From: Streptomyces phyllanthi
GTDB lineage: Bacteria; Actinomycetota; Actinomycetes; Streptomycetales; Streptomycetaceae
Assembly: GCF_009377205.1 (NCBI RefSeq)
Contig: NZ_VJZE01000027.1
Span: 1-40,691, forward strand
Reading direction: 5' to 3'
DNA length: 40,691 nucleotides
Shown: positions 40,482-40,691 of the stretch, piece by piece
Layout: every line of letters starts with the position of its first letter
Position numbering within the stretch: position 1 is the first letter of the stretch
Made by a program: the position numbers and the translations under genes
The notes under the pieces: generated by a model
The model's database searches: none
What the model was told of the DNA's origin: nothing
What the model saw: the letters and a program-made list of their open reading frames with translations, nothing else

Positions 40482-40547
40482 GCTCCGACACCTCCACGCG
40501 CCGCCGTACCCAACTCCCCATCGGCGTACGACGTCACGCGGCGCCGC

Positions 40548-40576
40548 CCGGACAGATCCGGACAGCGACCGGACAG
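40548..40576. promoter_or_regulatory. Three helically phased CCGGACAG iterons
   Basis: CCGGACAG at 40548, 40558 and 40569, 10 and 11 bp apart, in the divergent region upstream of the XRE gene. An inverted half (ACTGTC, 40588-40593) pairs with GACAGT (40572-40577), and a second inverted pair, ACGCTGG/CCAGCGT, spans 40579-40611. Operator function is inferred from position and phasing. Confidence 0.5.
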
Positions 40577-40637
40577 TGACGCTGGGTACTGTCGACGGTG
40601 CTGGCCAGCGTAAACACAAGTGGCCACGCTGAGTCAC

Positions 40638-40691
40638 ATGAACACCGAGATTGCCCACTCGGCGGTGCCCGCTGACGGCCCCGCCCAACGC
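40638..40691 (+). CDS. Start of a divergent gene, cut by the window end
   Basis: An ATG at 40638 opens a frame of 18 codons (MNTEIAHSAVPADGPAQR) that continues past the window. No ribosome binding site is obvious. Its position, divergent from a WhiJ-like XRE/DUF397 pair, is where Streptomyces often carries an AbaA-like ATP-binding (HATPase, anti-sigma-type) gene. The N-terminal sequence alone cannot confirm that. Confidence 0.4.
   Translation, partial: MNTEIAHSAVPADGPAQR

Overview
The window is very GC-rich, with strong third-position GC bias, GTG starts, AGGAGG-type ribosome binding sites and many 4-bp ATGA/GTGA overlaps. It carries a whiE-type spore-pigment cluster, a WhiJ/BldB-like (XRE plus DUF397) module and an actinobacterial mce operon. 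All of this points to a Streptomyces chromosome (inference from gene content; the species cannot be named).

Layout. 0-0.7 kb: the tail of a degraded glyoxylate carboligase-like sequence and one small hypothetical gene. 0.8-9.1 kb: a spore-pigment type II polyketide locus, with a divergent FAD hydroxylase, then SchA/CurD-like protein, cupin, KS-alpha, KS-beta, ACP, aromatase/cyclase and TcmI-type cyclase, a perfect bidirectional terminator, and a convergent O-methyltransferase-like gene. 9.2-11.8 kb: a secreted parallel beta-helix protein, then a class F-like sortase downstream of a His/Lys/Glu/Gly-repeat surface protein whose leader contains two interleaved perfect stems. 12.2-23.4 kb: a complete eleven-gene mce lipid-import operon (ATPase, two permeases, MceA-F, two Mce-associated membrane proteins), with its terminator and several in-frame minisatellites. 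23.7-25.1 kb: a YCII-like protein and an ECF sigma factor with a membrane-spanning, proline-rich C-terminal extension.

25.3-31.7 kb: DNA polymerase X, a thiamine-binding-like protein coupled to a DauR-like HTH protein, a 140-residue acidic protein lacking Lys, Arg, His and aromatic residues, a universal stress protein, 6-phosphofructokinase and a GNAT acetyltransferase with a TTA (bldA) codon. 31.8-35.9 kb: a methyltransferase and a four-gene urate/oxidised-purine operon (uraD, uraH, urate oxidase, 8-oxoguanine deaminase) behind a palindrome-containing promoter. 35.9-38.8 kb: a GH46 chitosanase with four exact 11-bp iterons upstream, a DEDDh exonuclease, a thioesterase and a hypothetical protein. 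38.8-40.7 kb: an XRE regulator, DUF397 protein and histidine phosphatase joined by 4-bp overlaps, and the start of a divergent gene at the window edge.

How genes work together. The pigment genes form one biosynthetic pathway. The mce genes encode one envelope transporter. The urate genes convert urate to allantoin and feed 8-oxoguanine into the same route. The sortase probably anchors the repeat protein. Most other genes look like stand-alone chromosomal genes. The least explained elements are the repeat-protein/sortase pair with its leader RNA, the acidic protein, the chitosanase iterons and the ECF sigma factor with a tail resembling that of MceE. I saw no insertion sequence, tRNA, rRNA or CRISPR array.
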